Source of the DNA: Welwitschia mirabilis
Taxonomy: Eukaryota > Gnetophyta > Gnetopsida > Welwitschiales
Direction of reading: 5' to 3'
NCBI GenBank assembly: GCA_051453625.1
Contig: JBOZIK010000001.1
Coordinates: forward strand, 190,085,414-190,149,413
Length of the DNA stretch: 64,000 nucleotides
The position numbers and the translations under genes were made by a program. How positions within the stretch are numbered: position 1 is the stretch's first letter; each line of letters begins with the position of its first letter. Positions 24,081 through 35,829 of this stretch are shown here, piece after piece. The notes beneath the pieces are model-generated. The model was not told the DNA's origin and made no database searches. It was given only the letters and a program-made list of their open reading frames with translations.

Positions 24081-24920
24081 GGGTAGCCTTAAATTATATA
24101 GTAAGACCAATTCATTTAGTTCAAAAGTTTTCTAAGGATATGTTTATCATAAAGGATTTTATTCTTGGATTTTGGATTAGATAATTTCATAATTTTTATT
24201 TAAAATTTATTCTTATTCATTTAAGTTAATATTTCTAAATTTTAATTCTTCATTTTAATTATGGTAAAGCCATTTAATGGCTTAAAAATCAAACTGTTTT
24301 GTTTCTATGAAAATGTGTCAATCTTATCCAAAAGATGAGTCTATAAGGAGACATTTCAATGAAGGTCTTATTGGCAATAGCATAGGCTAGAGAACATTAT
24401 TAAAGTGTAATGACTAGTCATCTATATTAGACTTTACCATTTTTAAAAAAAGTTCTTTAATTCATGAATTGTAGCTTCTACTAAACTATTAGTTCGAGGA
24501 TGGTGTAAAGTCATAATATTATAAATCATTCCATATTTCTGCATAAGATTATTCATAATTATATTACAAAAATAGGTTTCTCTATTAGTAATAATAGGCT
24601 TAAGATGATTAAAGTAAGATACAATATGCTTCTTTCATCATCTAGCAATCACTTGACATCATCTAGTATAGTAAGGATGGATTTCCACCACTTAATGACA
24701 AAGTCTACACACATCAATATGTATAGACATCCAAAAGATAGAGGAAATAATTAACATTCTTTATACTTAAGACATCAAATGCTTAATCTCAAGAATAGAA
24801 AAATAAGAACCATATCTTTCTTTTTAATAATACATAAGCATTAACATCTTTATAATATTTAGAGATTCATAAGCATCTTTAAAAAGAGTTTGTTAATTGT
24901 AATACCTTCTCTTTTCTTAC
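24080..24920 (-). pseudogene. Athila-type integrase core and C-terminus (element 2)
   Basis: The minus strand reads LFKDAYES near 24885, then FPLSFGCLYILMCVDFVIKW near 24700 (for the DFMGPFP---G--YILVAVDYVSKW core block), IITNRETYFCN near 24570, MQKYGMIYNIMTLHHPRTN near 24520, and a C-terminal LYDKHILRKLLN near 24160. This is a nearly complete, strongly decayed integrase core. The LFKDAYE block is normally preceded by the zinc-binding N-terminus, which here lies beyond an insertion at 31430-31700. Confidence 0.8.
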
Positions 24921-25489
24921 TCTAATTAAGAACTATATTTTTATCTTTTTTTGTCCTCTTCGTTTCTTCTTTAATATTATTACTTAATAGACATAATAAA
25001 ACCTAGGACCAAATTCTAATTACTCCTTTATTAGAATTTCTATATTCTAAGAAAGACAAATTATATTAATATTATATATTTACCTATAACTAATTTCTAG
25101 ATTATTTTAGTTTATAAATAATATTGATGTCATAAGTTTTTGTCCTCCATTTCTTCCTAGTTGTTTATTACATAAAATATATCTTATGAATAGTTAAGAA
25201 GATGTCAACTTGTTGACAACATACATAGATAAGTCTTAAGGATAACACCTAACCAATATAATAGGAGGTTGTAACTCTGATTAATGGCATTCCAACTCAA
25301 TATATGACCATCCTCTAGACATGAGTTAGTTCTATTTTAGATTGTAGACTATATAAACATGGCTGGGCTTAACTTCATAGGATTTTACTTCATCTTGATA
25401 CATCTCCAATATAGGTAATAGGTGATATATGAGATGGATGCATGCTTACAAATGACCCTCATTTCCTTAAAGCATCTCCAAATGATGCA

Positions 25490-25920
25490 ATATTGTGGTG
25501 GGTATTTATGCAAATGTTACATTCTTTATTAGATTCTATTAGTCACAAATGTATGCACAAATACAACACACTATATAGACAAGAGTTGATCCAAATTTGT
25601 AATCCATCAAAGACACTAAGTAAGAAGAATAGAATTAATTTCAAGTGATGTATTTTTAGATTTTTCTTTTAGATTTAACAAAATCAAAAGTGTAATGCAA
25701 GAAAAGTAAATACACTATACAATGCAGATACAATCTACTCTAGATGCAATATCTATCTGACTATCAAATCTCTATTATGAAGATTAGCCCACATAACCTT
25801 GATCAATTAAGAAAACTGTCATTAATCTTAACCAATCTAAGTTATCAAGTGCATTGAACAGAATATGAAAACATGCAATGATTTAATCTATGAAATGTAA
25901 AATGCAACATAAGCTATGTT
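25490..25920. repeat. Direct repeat, left copy
   Basis: Pairs with 27052-27480 at an offset of about 1.56 kb. Its right edge lies just short of the end of the internal minus-strand frame at 25937. Confidence 0.65.
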
Positions 25921-25936
25921 ATGCATTATAATTGTC

Positions 25937-26306
25937 ATTTTCATATGAAGCTTGAAAAGAAGGATGGAAAAGTAAGGGGTTAAAAGAAAAAGGGGTCCAA
26001 TTCCTAGTCTCAACACTATTTGGTGTTGCCCATGTTCTTTCTGCAAGAATTTCTCTAAGTGGTTTATTTTTATTATAAATTCTATTATTTATTTTTCTAT
26101 TAGTTCTTATTTTAGTTAATATTTCTTGAAGTGGTCTCTTATCATTATTCTTAAAAAGTAGATGGGAAGGATGAATAAGAGAATTCTTGGTTTTAAGTTC
26201 TAGAACATCCTTAGAAGATAAGTTAAAAGATTTTTATTTTTCACGACTCCTTCTAGTAATTAACTCTTCTATGGTAATGTTCACTTCTAAATTAGAGGGT
26301 TCTATC
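25937..26306 (-). pseudogene. Unrecognised 123-codon frame with one internal stop
   Basis: Starting from a Met at 26306 on the minus strand, about 122 residues are open apart from a single stop after residue 23. That is much less broken than the pol remnants around it. The peptide is hydrophilic, rich in Lys, Arg and Asn, with segments such as IEELITRRSREK, DKRPLQEIL, KPLREILAERTWATP and NSVETRNW. I do not recognise a family. It may be a protein fragment of the direct-repeat-bounded element, or a chance frame. The AT-rich background makes a run of this length with one stop suggestive but not decisive. Confidence 0.35.
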
Positions 26307-26527
26307 ATGAGTGCATTAAATAATGCTACTCATTAATGAATAAGAGGACAAAACAATTTTTCTTTTATTTTATTATTTTTACTACTACTCTTTAAAAAAT
26401 TTGATTCTAAGAATATAAAAGCAAAACAATTTTATTCAAATCTTGAAAATTATGTACATGGGGTATGCGTACTTAAGTTTTACTTATTGTTAAGTAAGCC
26501 TTTTCTAATATTTTTCTTGATGAAGCT

Positions 26528-26719
26528 TCATTCCCTTAGATATTTAAGTTTTTCATAGATCTTATCATGTTTCTGTAAGCTTAGTAAAATGTCTGCATGT
26601 TTGTCCTCTTGGTCTTCATCTCGATGATATCTTGGATAAACAAAAAATAAAAAATTCAAATAAGAAAAAAGAAAAAATAGAATCACTAAAAACCAGAATA
26701 AAAACCTATGGTCAGTCAT
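26528..26719 (-). CDS. Hypothetical 63-residue membrane peptide, doubtful
   Basis: The open frame starts with Met at 26719. Residues 6-29 form one strongly hydrophobic segment (FLFWFLVILFFLFSYL within it), followed by a charged tail with RDEDQEDKH. It lies upstream of, and in the same strand as, the 123-codon frame inside the direct-repeat unit. No family is recognised. AT-rich DNA easily produces Phe/Leu-rich frames, so this could be chance. Confidence 0.2.
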   Translation of the reverse strand: MTDHRFLFWFLVILFFLFSYLNFLFFVYPRYHRDEDQEDKHADILLSLQKHDKIYEKLKYLRE

Positions 26720-26875
26720 CTTCTTATGTTGTCTAGATGATAGGGAAGATGATATTGACTTATTACATGGCAGAAAACTAAAATTAAAACTATAAAAATA
26801 ATAAAAAATACCATAAACCTAGGCTGTCATCTACTTATGTCATTTGGACGATAGAGAGGATGAGAGGCTCAAAAA
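26705..26875. repeat. Two-copy repeat, about 108 bp, with TCTAGA dyad
   Basis: GTCATCTTCTTATGTTGTCT-AGATGATAGGGAAGATGA at about 26716 recurs as GTCATCTACTTATGTCATTT-GGACGATAGAGAGGATGA at about 26826. Related short stretches (ATCATCTAGATGATGG) occur near 28045 and (ATCATCCAGACAATAATGG) near 27938. The core TCATCTAGATGA is palindromic. Confidence 0.45.
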
Positions 26876-27051
26876 AGGTAAAACAAAAAAAAATATGAAA
26901 AACATAGAAAGACATAGAAAGAAAAACTATGATATTTATAATAAAAATACAACATTAGCATGAAGAAATATCTACATTAAAATCCAAAGCACTTACTTAT
27001 GTAATGATAATCCTCAAAGTCATTATAGCCTATTCTAGCAAAGACACCAAG

Positions 27052-27480
27052 ATGTTGTAGTGTGTATTTATGTAAGTGTTATGTCCTTCATTAAATCTAT
27101 CGATCATAAATATATGCACAAACATGACACACTAATATAGATGAGAGTGAACCCAAATGTTATAATACACCAAAGGCACTAGGCTCAAAGCTAGAGAATT
27201 AATTTTGATGATATATTATTATATTCTTCTTTTAGGTTTGATAAAATGAAAGGTTGAATGCAAGAAAATAAACACATAATGTAATGAAATGCAAAATAAT
27301 CTAAATGAAATATCTATTTGACTATCAAATCTTTATCATTAAGATTGATTATGCATAACCTAGATCCATCAAAGAAATTATTACTAATCAAAACCAAACT
27401 AGGCTATCAAGTACGTCAAAAACAATATGAAAAACATGCAATGGTTAATCTAGGAAATATAAAATGCAATGCAAGTCTCT
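27052..27480. repeat. Direct repeat, right copy
   Basis: Pairs with 25490-25920. Its left edge starts TGTTGTAGTGTG, in keeping with an LTR start. Confidence 0.65.
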
Positions 27481-30400
27481 AAACTAACAATTTCAATATT
27501 GACAAAGGCTGTCCTTGATAACCTGTATCACAAATGAAGATGTCATAGAATTATAAGTAATATAAACCATAAGGGACATGCACATGAATATGAATAAAAC
27601 TAAAAGAAGAAAATTTTCATTAAAACTTGAACCAACATCTTGTTCCAAAGTAATAGCACCTTAATGAAGAAGACACAATTCAACATTAAGGAAGACTCCT
27701 CTTTACAACTAACAGATGGACCTTTGGTTCTTCGATCTCCTGTCATGAGAATTTTCAATGCAACAAAGATAATCAGAGTTGAGGAGGAAGGTGGTATTTA
27801 TTACAATGAAAGAATCTAACAAAAGTAAATCTAAAAGATGCATTGAAAACCCTAATAGCATGTAGAGAGTACATGACATATTACACAAGTTAGGTGAAAT
27901 TTGATGCATTGACTAATTTTAGGTATTGTCTTGATTATCATCCAGACAATAATGGATATGATGCCACATCAACAAAGGTCTACATAAGGATGCATCTTGG
28001 TCTAGTCAACATCCTAATCATCTTATAAATGTTGTAGTTCTATACTATCATCTAGATGATGGAGGGAACGACAACCTTCTTAAAGCTCTTTATCAAGTTA
28101 AATTGACCATAAAGCTTACTAATTTCTTCTTAAAATGTAAAGTATCATAATTAGTTCAAAATTCCATCAAATGTATTGGTATTTGTGCATTTTTGTGATT
28201 TTATCCTTTATTCTTAATAACTATTTTTTCCACATAAACTTATCTAAATGTCTTACAAAACTACTCAAGATGCCCCATTAAAAACCATATAGTTTGGCAT
28301 CACAACATGTAGCATGATTCATTGATATAAAGGGCTTAAGATATTAAGTCAGATTAAGTTTATATATGGGTAGGGTAGGAAAGTGATGATTAAAACCACT
28401 TCTAGAAGGGTATTATTTAAAAAAAAAAATGCAATTCAACCTACCTTGATGATGAAGTCCAAGTGTGAGGATGAAATTATTAGTATTATCTTGATTTAGT
28501 CCTATTTGATAAATATACCACACAAATGCATGCAAATAATTCTAACTAATGTGGATATTTAATGGATTATTTACCTAGTTATAATAATTCTAATCGTTAT
28601 TTAGTTCATTTTATAGAAACAAGCATAAAAAGGAAGCAAAAATACAACAAAATTTCTATATTTAAGATTATAATAAAAAACGCTAGATAAAGGAAATATT
28701 CTTCTCTTTTATATCTAAATAAAGGAAATATTCTTTCTTTTTCTTTTAGTAATAATAAAAAATTTAAAATGTATCAAATAAAATCTTAATAATATACTTA
28801 AATAAACTAAAACATACGTACAACTATGCCAATCCTAAAACCATTCTTCCATACTTATATAATAATCTTCATGGATTAGTGCAAAAAAGGTAAACAAAGA
28901 AGGTATAGCTCAAAAATAATTGTTAAGATATAAATATTTATCCAATATTTATATGACTATATTATAAGTTAACTAAAAAATGATAATCTAGAGACTAATT
29001 ATGTTACTTAAACTACTAAGGTAAAGACTCTTACAAATCATGCACATTCAAAGTAAGCTAAAGAAAAAGAATAAAATAGGTTTTTATACAAATAAATACC
29101 ACTTATAAATAATTTAATTTAAATTTACTAATAGAAATATATTTTTTTATGCTCAAAATTTCTATAAAATTTTATGTAATAATATTTTAATAGTTTTAAA
29201 CATTAATTATAACATTTTTGGACTCTAAGAAGACATTATAGTTAAAAATTAATAATTAATTAATTATAAATAAAAATAAATTAAAGTAGTTTTTAAAAAA
29301 ATACACACATAATAGGATTATGAAAATCCATCTTAAACTATCTTAGGATTCTAAAAGTATTATTTTTAAGATTATTATTTAAGGTTAAAACCTATCAGAT
29401 TTTCTAACATTACAGTCCTACTACATGACATTAACATGACCATAATTTTTAAAACACTTTGAGTTTTTAAATGATTCAAGATGTTTTGGAAATCTTATTT
29501 AATTTTCTACAATTAGAATGCTCAAGTTTGCAAATATTTTAATCGATAGGTATATAAAGATAAATTACTTACTTACTATTTTCTGTATTTATTTTTAATG
29601 TATTTTAACAAATAAATTTTTTAAAAATAATTACTAATAAAACAATTATTATTTTTACATTTCCATGTCCATAATACAATCTTAGACTTAAAAAAATAAT
29701 TTTACTAATTTATACCTACTAACTAATAAGATATGGTGTTTTTATCCTATGTCTCTATTTTGGAAATTTAATTTTCATCATAACATAAATATGATAAAGT
29801 TTCTACAACTACTTAAACAATAACTGAAATTAGTAAAACAATAGATATAGTAACTAGTTACGTATAAAATATCATAACTAAGATACTAATTTAAATCATT
29901 GTAAAAAGAAAAATCAAATTACTTCAAAAAGAACCATTTACTATGATCCTTGGGATTTCCATGAAAGAGTACTAGCCCAAAGATATTTTTGAGGATTAGA
30001 CTTTACCCTTAATAAGATGGTCCTAATGTATAATAGATTTAAAAAAATATAATATTAAAATAAACATGAATACCCAAATTTCATTTTTTCCTTTTAATAG
30101 TAAACCTTTGGTTACTTGGCCATAATCATCTATTAGTAATCCTTAATCACCAAGCATAAGAGACACCTCATATCTTACTATAACATCTTGATGAGAGCCA
30201 ATGGAAAGGAATAATATTTTTATAAGGTAATTACATAAAAGCCATTAATAATTCCCTAATACAATATCACATCATTCCAATATAAAAAAAGGTCATATGG
30301 ATAATAAGAGTAAAATGCGAGCTTGAAGATTAGTAGGACCTTGATAGTTGACAATTGATGAAGATCTAATTTAAATAGTTCCTTAGCTTTAAGCTTCTAA

Positions 30401-31430
30401 GCTCCAAGCTCTATAAGCAAGAGAATGCAAGAGAGAAAAATAAAGAGAGGAAGAGAGAAAGGGAGGGAGGAAGGGAGGGGAAGAGAGGAAGAAGAAGAAG
30501 AAAAAGAAGAAAAAATGCACTTGTATAAAACAAAAGTAAAGTATATTTTTTTACAAGAGAGGAAAGGATCTCTATATATAGATCAACAAAGGCACATAGC
30601 TCAAGATCACAAGATCACATGATTTAGCATTGACAAGTGGAATGAATGATAAGTGACATCGAAGTACATAAAGAGATCATATTTATGACTTATACATTTA
30701 ACTAGGGTGAGTAATCTTCTTGATTTAATTAGCAAGATTTGTTACATGCATCATTTCCTCATGTTATCTTCTTTTTAATTCTTCATAATCTCATAAGTAA
30801 GTTTAATTAATCCAAGACATGCATCAAAAGAATAAATGCACAAATCAATTGTCATGTGGCATAATGAGACAAACTCTTCAATTCCAATAAATAAAGCAAT
30901 GAGTATCTTATGAACCCATTGCGTTTATACATCTCAAGAACATAAAAGTCATGGTAGACTAAATCCATTTATTTATCATTCTTGGTTCTAAGTAAGATTT
31001 CATGTACTTGTTCAAATGCACATTTATTTGAAAATGCATAAACTCTATTAATCACATAATACAAGGAAGAAAATAATTATTTATAATATAGTATACCTAT
31101 CACATTTACTAAGAATCTAATCAGTAAATATGATGCAAAATATATTATTATGTCCTCTTGAAGTTTTTAATTTATTTGATTTTAATTCTTTACATAATGA
31201 AATTATCTAATTTTAAATGTTTGGATATATTTTCTTAAAAAAACCTTCTCACATAATTTTTTTCATTTTCATGGTAGATTACAAAAGATACAACTAAGGT
31301 TAATTTAAAATGGTAATTTTAATAAGGAATTTAAATAAAGATAATAAATCGTTTAATTAAAGGATTAATATACTTAATATTCAAGTAAATATGGTTTACA
31401 AAAATTAGAATATAACATTAAGAGAGTCTA
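27480..31430. other. Unresolved DNA inside the insertion
   Basis: No coding frame or LTR pair is recognised. 28500-30300 is extremely AT-rich. 30360-31100 contains a GA-rich tract and a TATA-like box and may be a solo or partial LTR, but no partner copy was found in the window. The 65-codon plus-strand frame at 30425-30622 is a low-complexity Arg/Glu/Lys translation of the GA tract. Confidence 0.4.
30421..30516 (+). repeat. GA/GAA-rich purine tract
   Basis: A nearly pure purine run of about 95 bp with GAGAGGAAG and GAAGAAGAAGAA segments. It is followed 60 bp later by CTCTATATATAGATC, which resembles a retroelement promoter. Confidence 0.75.
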
Positions 31431-33424
31431 AATTAAAGAATTTCAAGAGAGGTTTTCTCAATAGAAACATGGCCTACATACACTCCATCATCTATAAATT
31501 TTAACACACTCAAAGTTTCAAAATATGAAATGCACCTATAAATAATTTGATTAGAATAATATTTTAATAGATAAGGATTATCTCAAAAATACTTATTTAC
31601 TTCATGTAAGAATCGCTTTTTATCTTTAGTATTACATTAATTAGGTAGTTTATAATTAATGATAGCTAGCCTCTTATAAACCTAGGAGATGCTTATTAAA
31701 AAATATATAATTTAAAGGTAGTAAGCTTATAGAAGAAGCTAACTAAGGTTTAATAAGTAATAAATAATTTGCAATGAGATTTTATAGTTCTTTCTTATTG
31801 TTAATATTTAGGATAAATCCTTACAACAATAAGATCTATCTCATTATTCTAGCTTTGCAATCTTTATTAACTATTAAATTTTTAAGAGTAGAATGATTTG
31901 TAAAAATAAAGGTTTCTACCTAAGATAAATAGTATTACTAAGAACTCTTTTTAAATTATTGTGCAATTAATACTTTTCTAGCATAGTAAATAACATGTAG
32001 TTTTTCATATCTTCTTTGTCTTAATGTTTCTCCTAAAGCATAGTTGCTTACATTATAAAGTGATTTAAAAGAAAGTTACCAATAAAAAGTTGTAAATAAA
32101 AGATGAACAAAAAGAGATTTTAATGTTTTAAAGCTAGTTAATATTTAGGAATCTACTAAAAAGATATAATTTTAATAGATATTACTTAATATTTTGAAAT
32201 TTTAGAAAAGTCGTAAATGAATCTTCTTTAATGCCTAGCACATTTAAGAGGAGAAAAAACTCTTATGTCTTTAACACTCCTAGAAATTGAAAATCAAGTG
32301 ATAAGTGAAATTGTAGCAAGATCCATTTCCATCCTATTTTTGGGTATTACATGTCTTAAGACAATACCTCTAGTAACCATAAAATAATATATCTCCCAAT
32401 TAACAATAATATTTTGCTCCTCATAATGTGTAAAAACAAGTTTTAGAGGAGGTAGACAACATCCAATTTTTTTACTAACATAAAGAAATCATCCATAAAA
32501 CCTTCCATAAGTTCTTTAATAATGTTATAAAATATGCTTATCATGCATTATTAGAAGGTAGCTAAGGCATTACATAAACCAAAGGACATCCATTTATAGA
32601 AAATGATTCTAAAGGAACATGTAACATTTGTTTTTTCCTTGATTGTTAAGAGTAGTGTTTACTTAGACATATCCTAAATATCTATCTAAGAAATAATTGT
32701 AATTATGAACCACTGATATTTCTAGGAATTTAATTAAAAAAAAAGGTAAAGGTAAATGGTCTCTATAAGTTATGGTGTTAAGTTTATTTTATTTAATATA
32801 CATTTGCCATCTTATTGTTACTTTAGCTCAAATAAGCTTATTGTTTTAGTCTAAAAAATGACAATTTTAAAATTATTAGAAGTCATTTATGTAGGACATA
32901 CTAATTGATAATTAGAGATTGGATAGATAATGCTACCATCTAGTAACTTAATGACTCCTTTCACTATTATATCTTTCATATGGGAATTAACATCAATATC
33001 TTTTAAATTAGAGATGATGAATCCTATGTTCTTTGTTTTTTCATTTTAACATAAAAAGTATATCTTATTCATATGAAGTTAAGAATTTAACATAAATAAC
33101 TATAGAATATGCATATTTTAGATCTTTAGGAAGAAGTTTAGGTTAAAAATTAAGATATAATCTTCACTAGAAGCTTGTTTTTGTGGTACACATAAAAACA
33201 TTTGAATTTAATTTTCCATTTTAAGAATTCATGATTAAAATTCTTATGTATTATAAGTATTAGTTTTTTCTAAGGTTTATATAAGGGATGAACATTTCTA
33301 TAAGAAAAAAACCTAAAGTTATTATTCTCATTAATTGTAATTAAGTTAATATCTTCTATGTCATAGTTATTTTTCATAAATTTGAAAAAGTTTTAACATT
33401 ATATTCATATTTAGTAATGATATT
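31430..33424 (-). pseudogene. Athila-type linker-RT-RNase H-INT N-terminus (element 2)
   Basis: This is the best preserved gypsy pol segment. In minus-strand order: linker LLPKDLKYAYS near 33130; RT start IKLLDGSIIYPISNYQLVCP near 32910; MSFGLCNALATF near 32570 (for MPFGLCNAPATF); FMDDF at about 32486-32500, keeping both catalytic aspartates; RNase H TNHSTLKNLIVNKDCKARI near 31880, with its usual His changed from the Asp-His pattern only at the first residue; and integrase N-terminal KDKKRFLHEVNKYF then NPYLLKYYSNQII near 31600. Frameshifts and stops still break it. It ends where the 6.5-kb insertion begins. Confidence 0.85.
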
Positions 33425-33429
33425 TTTGC

Positions 33430-33607
33430 TATGCGACTAATAGGTTGTAATATGATACCACACTTATAAAAAAATAAAAACTTTATTGCAAACCTAGTTG
33501 GGCATAATTACCTGTCAAAGTAAGCTCTGTTATTTAAAAAGCAAAGGCAAAATGTGAAATCCAATTTTAGGGTTTCTTATTCTTGCTTGCTCTCTTTAAC
33601 TTTTGGA
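33430..33607 (+). repeat. 5' LTR of copia A
   Basis: Pairs with 57262-57441. Shared landmarks are ATGATAC-A-ACTTA, CCTAGTTGGG, TACCT-T-AAAGTAAG-TCT, TTATTT-A-A-GCA, AATCC-ATTTTAG-GTTTCTT and the end TCTTTTG-A. The start is uncertain by about 10 bp. Confidence 0.7.
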
Positions 33608-33609
33608 TG

Positions 33610-33622
33610 TGGTATTAGAGTA
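33610..33622 (+). other. Primer-binding site of copia A, tRNA-iMet type
   Basis: TGGTATTAGAGTA follows the 5' LTR after two bases. It matches TGGTATCAGAGCC with C-to-T changes. Confidence 0.75.
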
Positions 33623-35128
33623 CTTTTTGCTTGTTCATATGTTCTTAGAGATTGGGTTAGGTTTCTAAATCTTTAAGAGAGATTTCATGCTTTCTTACAT
33701 GCATGTGTATGCTTCTTATTTATTAAGGCTGTAGATTTTTTTTAATAGCATGTAATTTTCTTACATAGATTTTGCATTGAAAATGTTATTCTTTCATGCT
33801 TGCATTATATATGAGTTTTTTCTTTCATGTTTTTACAATCTATGATAGTTAAGAATTTTCTTTTTAGTTTATTTGTAGTTTTATTTTCTTCTTTAAGGTA
33901 GATGAACTTTTGTGAATCTTCAAGATGGACTTTTACTTTCTTAATTATAAGGTAATTACAAATGTTAACAAATTAAAAATTTCTTTGACTCATTATCATA
34001 GAAATAAGAATTTCACTTCTTACTACTTCTCATAGTTTGATTTTGTGCAAGATACTACAATCTTAATGCGTTTGCAAAGAGAAGTTCTATTTTAAAGGTT
34101 AGAACTAGTGATTTGATATGAACCTAGTTGTAATAATGTAAAGTAACACATAGAAATTAAAAGTATAGTCATCACATTGAGGGGGTACACCTCCATTAAT
34201 CACTTAAAGGGTGATTATCCTCCAAACATAAGAATCCAAGTCTTTATTTAATTATTGAAGGCATTATTGAAATCATAAATGTATAGGATACATGTCTTTT
34301 TAATAAAAATAGCTAACCAATATGGAATTAAGGAAAATAGCATAAATAACAAACTATTGGCTAGTAAAAAAATTAAACTAATATCATGGTAATAAACTAT
34401 AGATTATAATAATAAATTATGGGGTCGCATCATGATGTTGAAAATTGTAATGTAAAAGGCAACAAGCAAATGAGATTAACATTATCATTTTTTAAATTGG
34501 AGAAAATTCAATTAAAGAAGTAATGTTGAAGCTCTTATTTAACTTCCATGTTTCTTCCATATGAAAGTAAAGTTCTAGAGGATTTGAAATTTCCATAGTT
34601 AGTTGACATGATTTTTATTTATGGACCACACTTAAACACAGATATTTTTATTTTGGTCATGTTGAATAGAGGCATAAAAGGATTTCTTTAGACTGTTATT
34701 GTGATCTTCCTAGTTATTTGTACTTTCACAATGCTATTTTATTCATAGTTAATTCCATAGCTATAGTTTCCTCTAGTGGCATCAACTTCCTTACTACTCT
34801 ACTTACTTAGCATTGCTTACATCACTATGCAGCTCCATAAAAGATCAAACATTCTCCATTCTTCATAGCATTAATTATAGATGTCTTACAAGTATCAAAG
34901 AACATCTACAAGACCTACTCTAGTTTTTAATGATGATCTACTAAATGCACCTTTCTTTGATCTTTAAGAGGTTTATTGAAATAGTAGGTGGAATAAGAGT
35001 AAAAAGTAGGGCCTTAGCAAAGTAGGGGCCTCAATGCTATTGCATATCAATCCACTACGATAAATGTTCTCAGTAAATCTTCTTAATATGGACCATTCAC
35101 TAGTCATCATTTAGCCTTTATAACCTAT
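33623..35128 (+). other. Copia A leader and expected gag start, not readable
   Basis: By position this should be the 5' leader and gag N-terminus of copia A. Short open pieces occur from about 33890, but no gag motif was recognised. The stretch is cut at 35129 by copia B. Confidence 0.4.
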
Positions 35129-35781
35129 TATTAGACCCATTACCATCACACAAAAAGCTATAATTTAGGTAGAAACTAAAACTATTTATATTTACCCATT
35201 TGTTAGGTTGGGTATGAAAAGTTTATACCTAATAATCTCCCCTTGATACATGCTAAGTTCTTACATGAACTAGAAAGGTACCAAGAAGATTTAAATTTAA
35301 AACCAAGCCAAAACCATGGCTTTGATAACAAAATTAAAAACAAAATTACTTAAAAAGGAATAAACATAAAGATTTAATATGGTTTGAGTTCTTCATTATC
35401 CTATGTCCATAAGAACTAGTGTAGAGCTATTCCTTTAATATTCTAAATTAATCCAATAGCAAAAGTCATCCTTGATAGCTTTGCATAGCTTATTACTACA
35501 TAATATTTAACTCTTTCTCTCAACGTTTTTATCTTTTTTGTTACTCGTACCCTTCCTCCACTTATAACCTCATTTTATAGGGAAAGGATACCTAGCTTGA
35601 TAATTTGTTAACTCACACATATCCTTTTATAATTATAAGATCTTATAAACATAAGTTTTGATAACTCAAAAAAAATTACAAATTTGAGATTTGTAAACTT
35701 AAATTTATAAAAATAGATTAGTGAGTTACAATAATAATTAAGATAAGAGAAAGCTTTGTCTTCACTAAGTAAGTATTAACA
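35129..35781 (-). repeat. 3' LTR of copia B
   Basis: Pairs with 39726-40402. Landmarks shared in order: ACCCATTACCATC, GTTAGG-TTGG, GCATACCTAA-AAT, AAAACCAAGCCAAAACCATG, TTTAAT-TGGTTTG-G-TCTT, TGTAGAGCTATT, TATCCTTGATA-CTTTG, CTTTCTCTCAAC, TTTTATAGGGAAAGGATACC, AACATAA-TTTTGATAACT and TTAAGATAAGAGAAA. Its end, TATTAACA, meets the polypurine tract. Confidence 0.9.
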
Positions 35782-35797
35782 ATACTTCCACTTGAAG
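35782..35797 (-). other. Polypurine tract of copia B
   Basis: The minus strand reads CTTCAAGTGGAAGTAT before TGTTAATAC. Copia elements typically have AAGTGGGAGAT followed by TGTT at this position. Confidence 0.85.
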
Positions 35798-35829
35798 ATA
35801 AATCTATCACATATTCAAATATAGACAAC

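Larger units (their letters stand above)
25490..27480 (-). mobile_element. Two-kb unit bounded by about 430-bp direct repeats
   Basis: Repeats at about 25490-25920 and 27052-27480 are direct and diverged. They share TTGTAGTGTGTATTTATG at the start, then TATGCACAAA--A-ACACAC, CACCAAAGGCACTA, GACTATCAAATCT and AACATGCAATG. If they are LTRs this is a small non-autonomous LTR element with about 1.1 kb of internal DNA. The internal DNA has two short open frames on the minus strand (listed separately), and no gag-pol motif. Orientation is taken from those frames and is uncertain. No primer site was recognised. Confidence 0.6.
24930..31430. mobile_element. About 6.5-kb insertion of mixed DNA in Athila 2 integrase
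   Basis: The integrase of Athila element 2 is split between about 24925 and 31430, so the DNA between them was inserted. It contains a 2-kb unit bounded by direct repeats (25490-27480), a GA-rich tract (30421-30516) followed by a TATATATAGATC-type box at about 30575, and otherwise unrecognised AT-rich DNA. Whether it is one insertion or several is unknown. No LTR pair at its outer edges could be found, and edges are accurate to roughly 20-50 bp. Confidence 0.6.

Noticed and set aside
30425-30622. 65-codon frame rich in Arg, Glu and Lys
   Set aside because: Direct translation of a GA/GAA tract.
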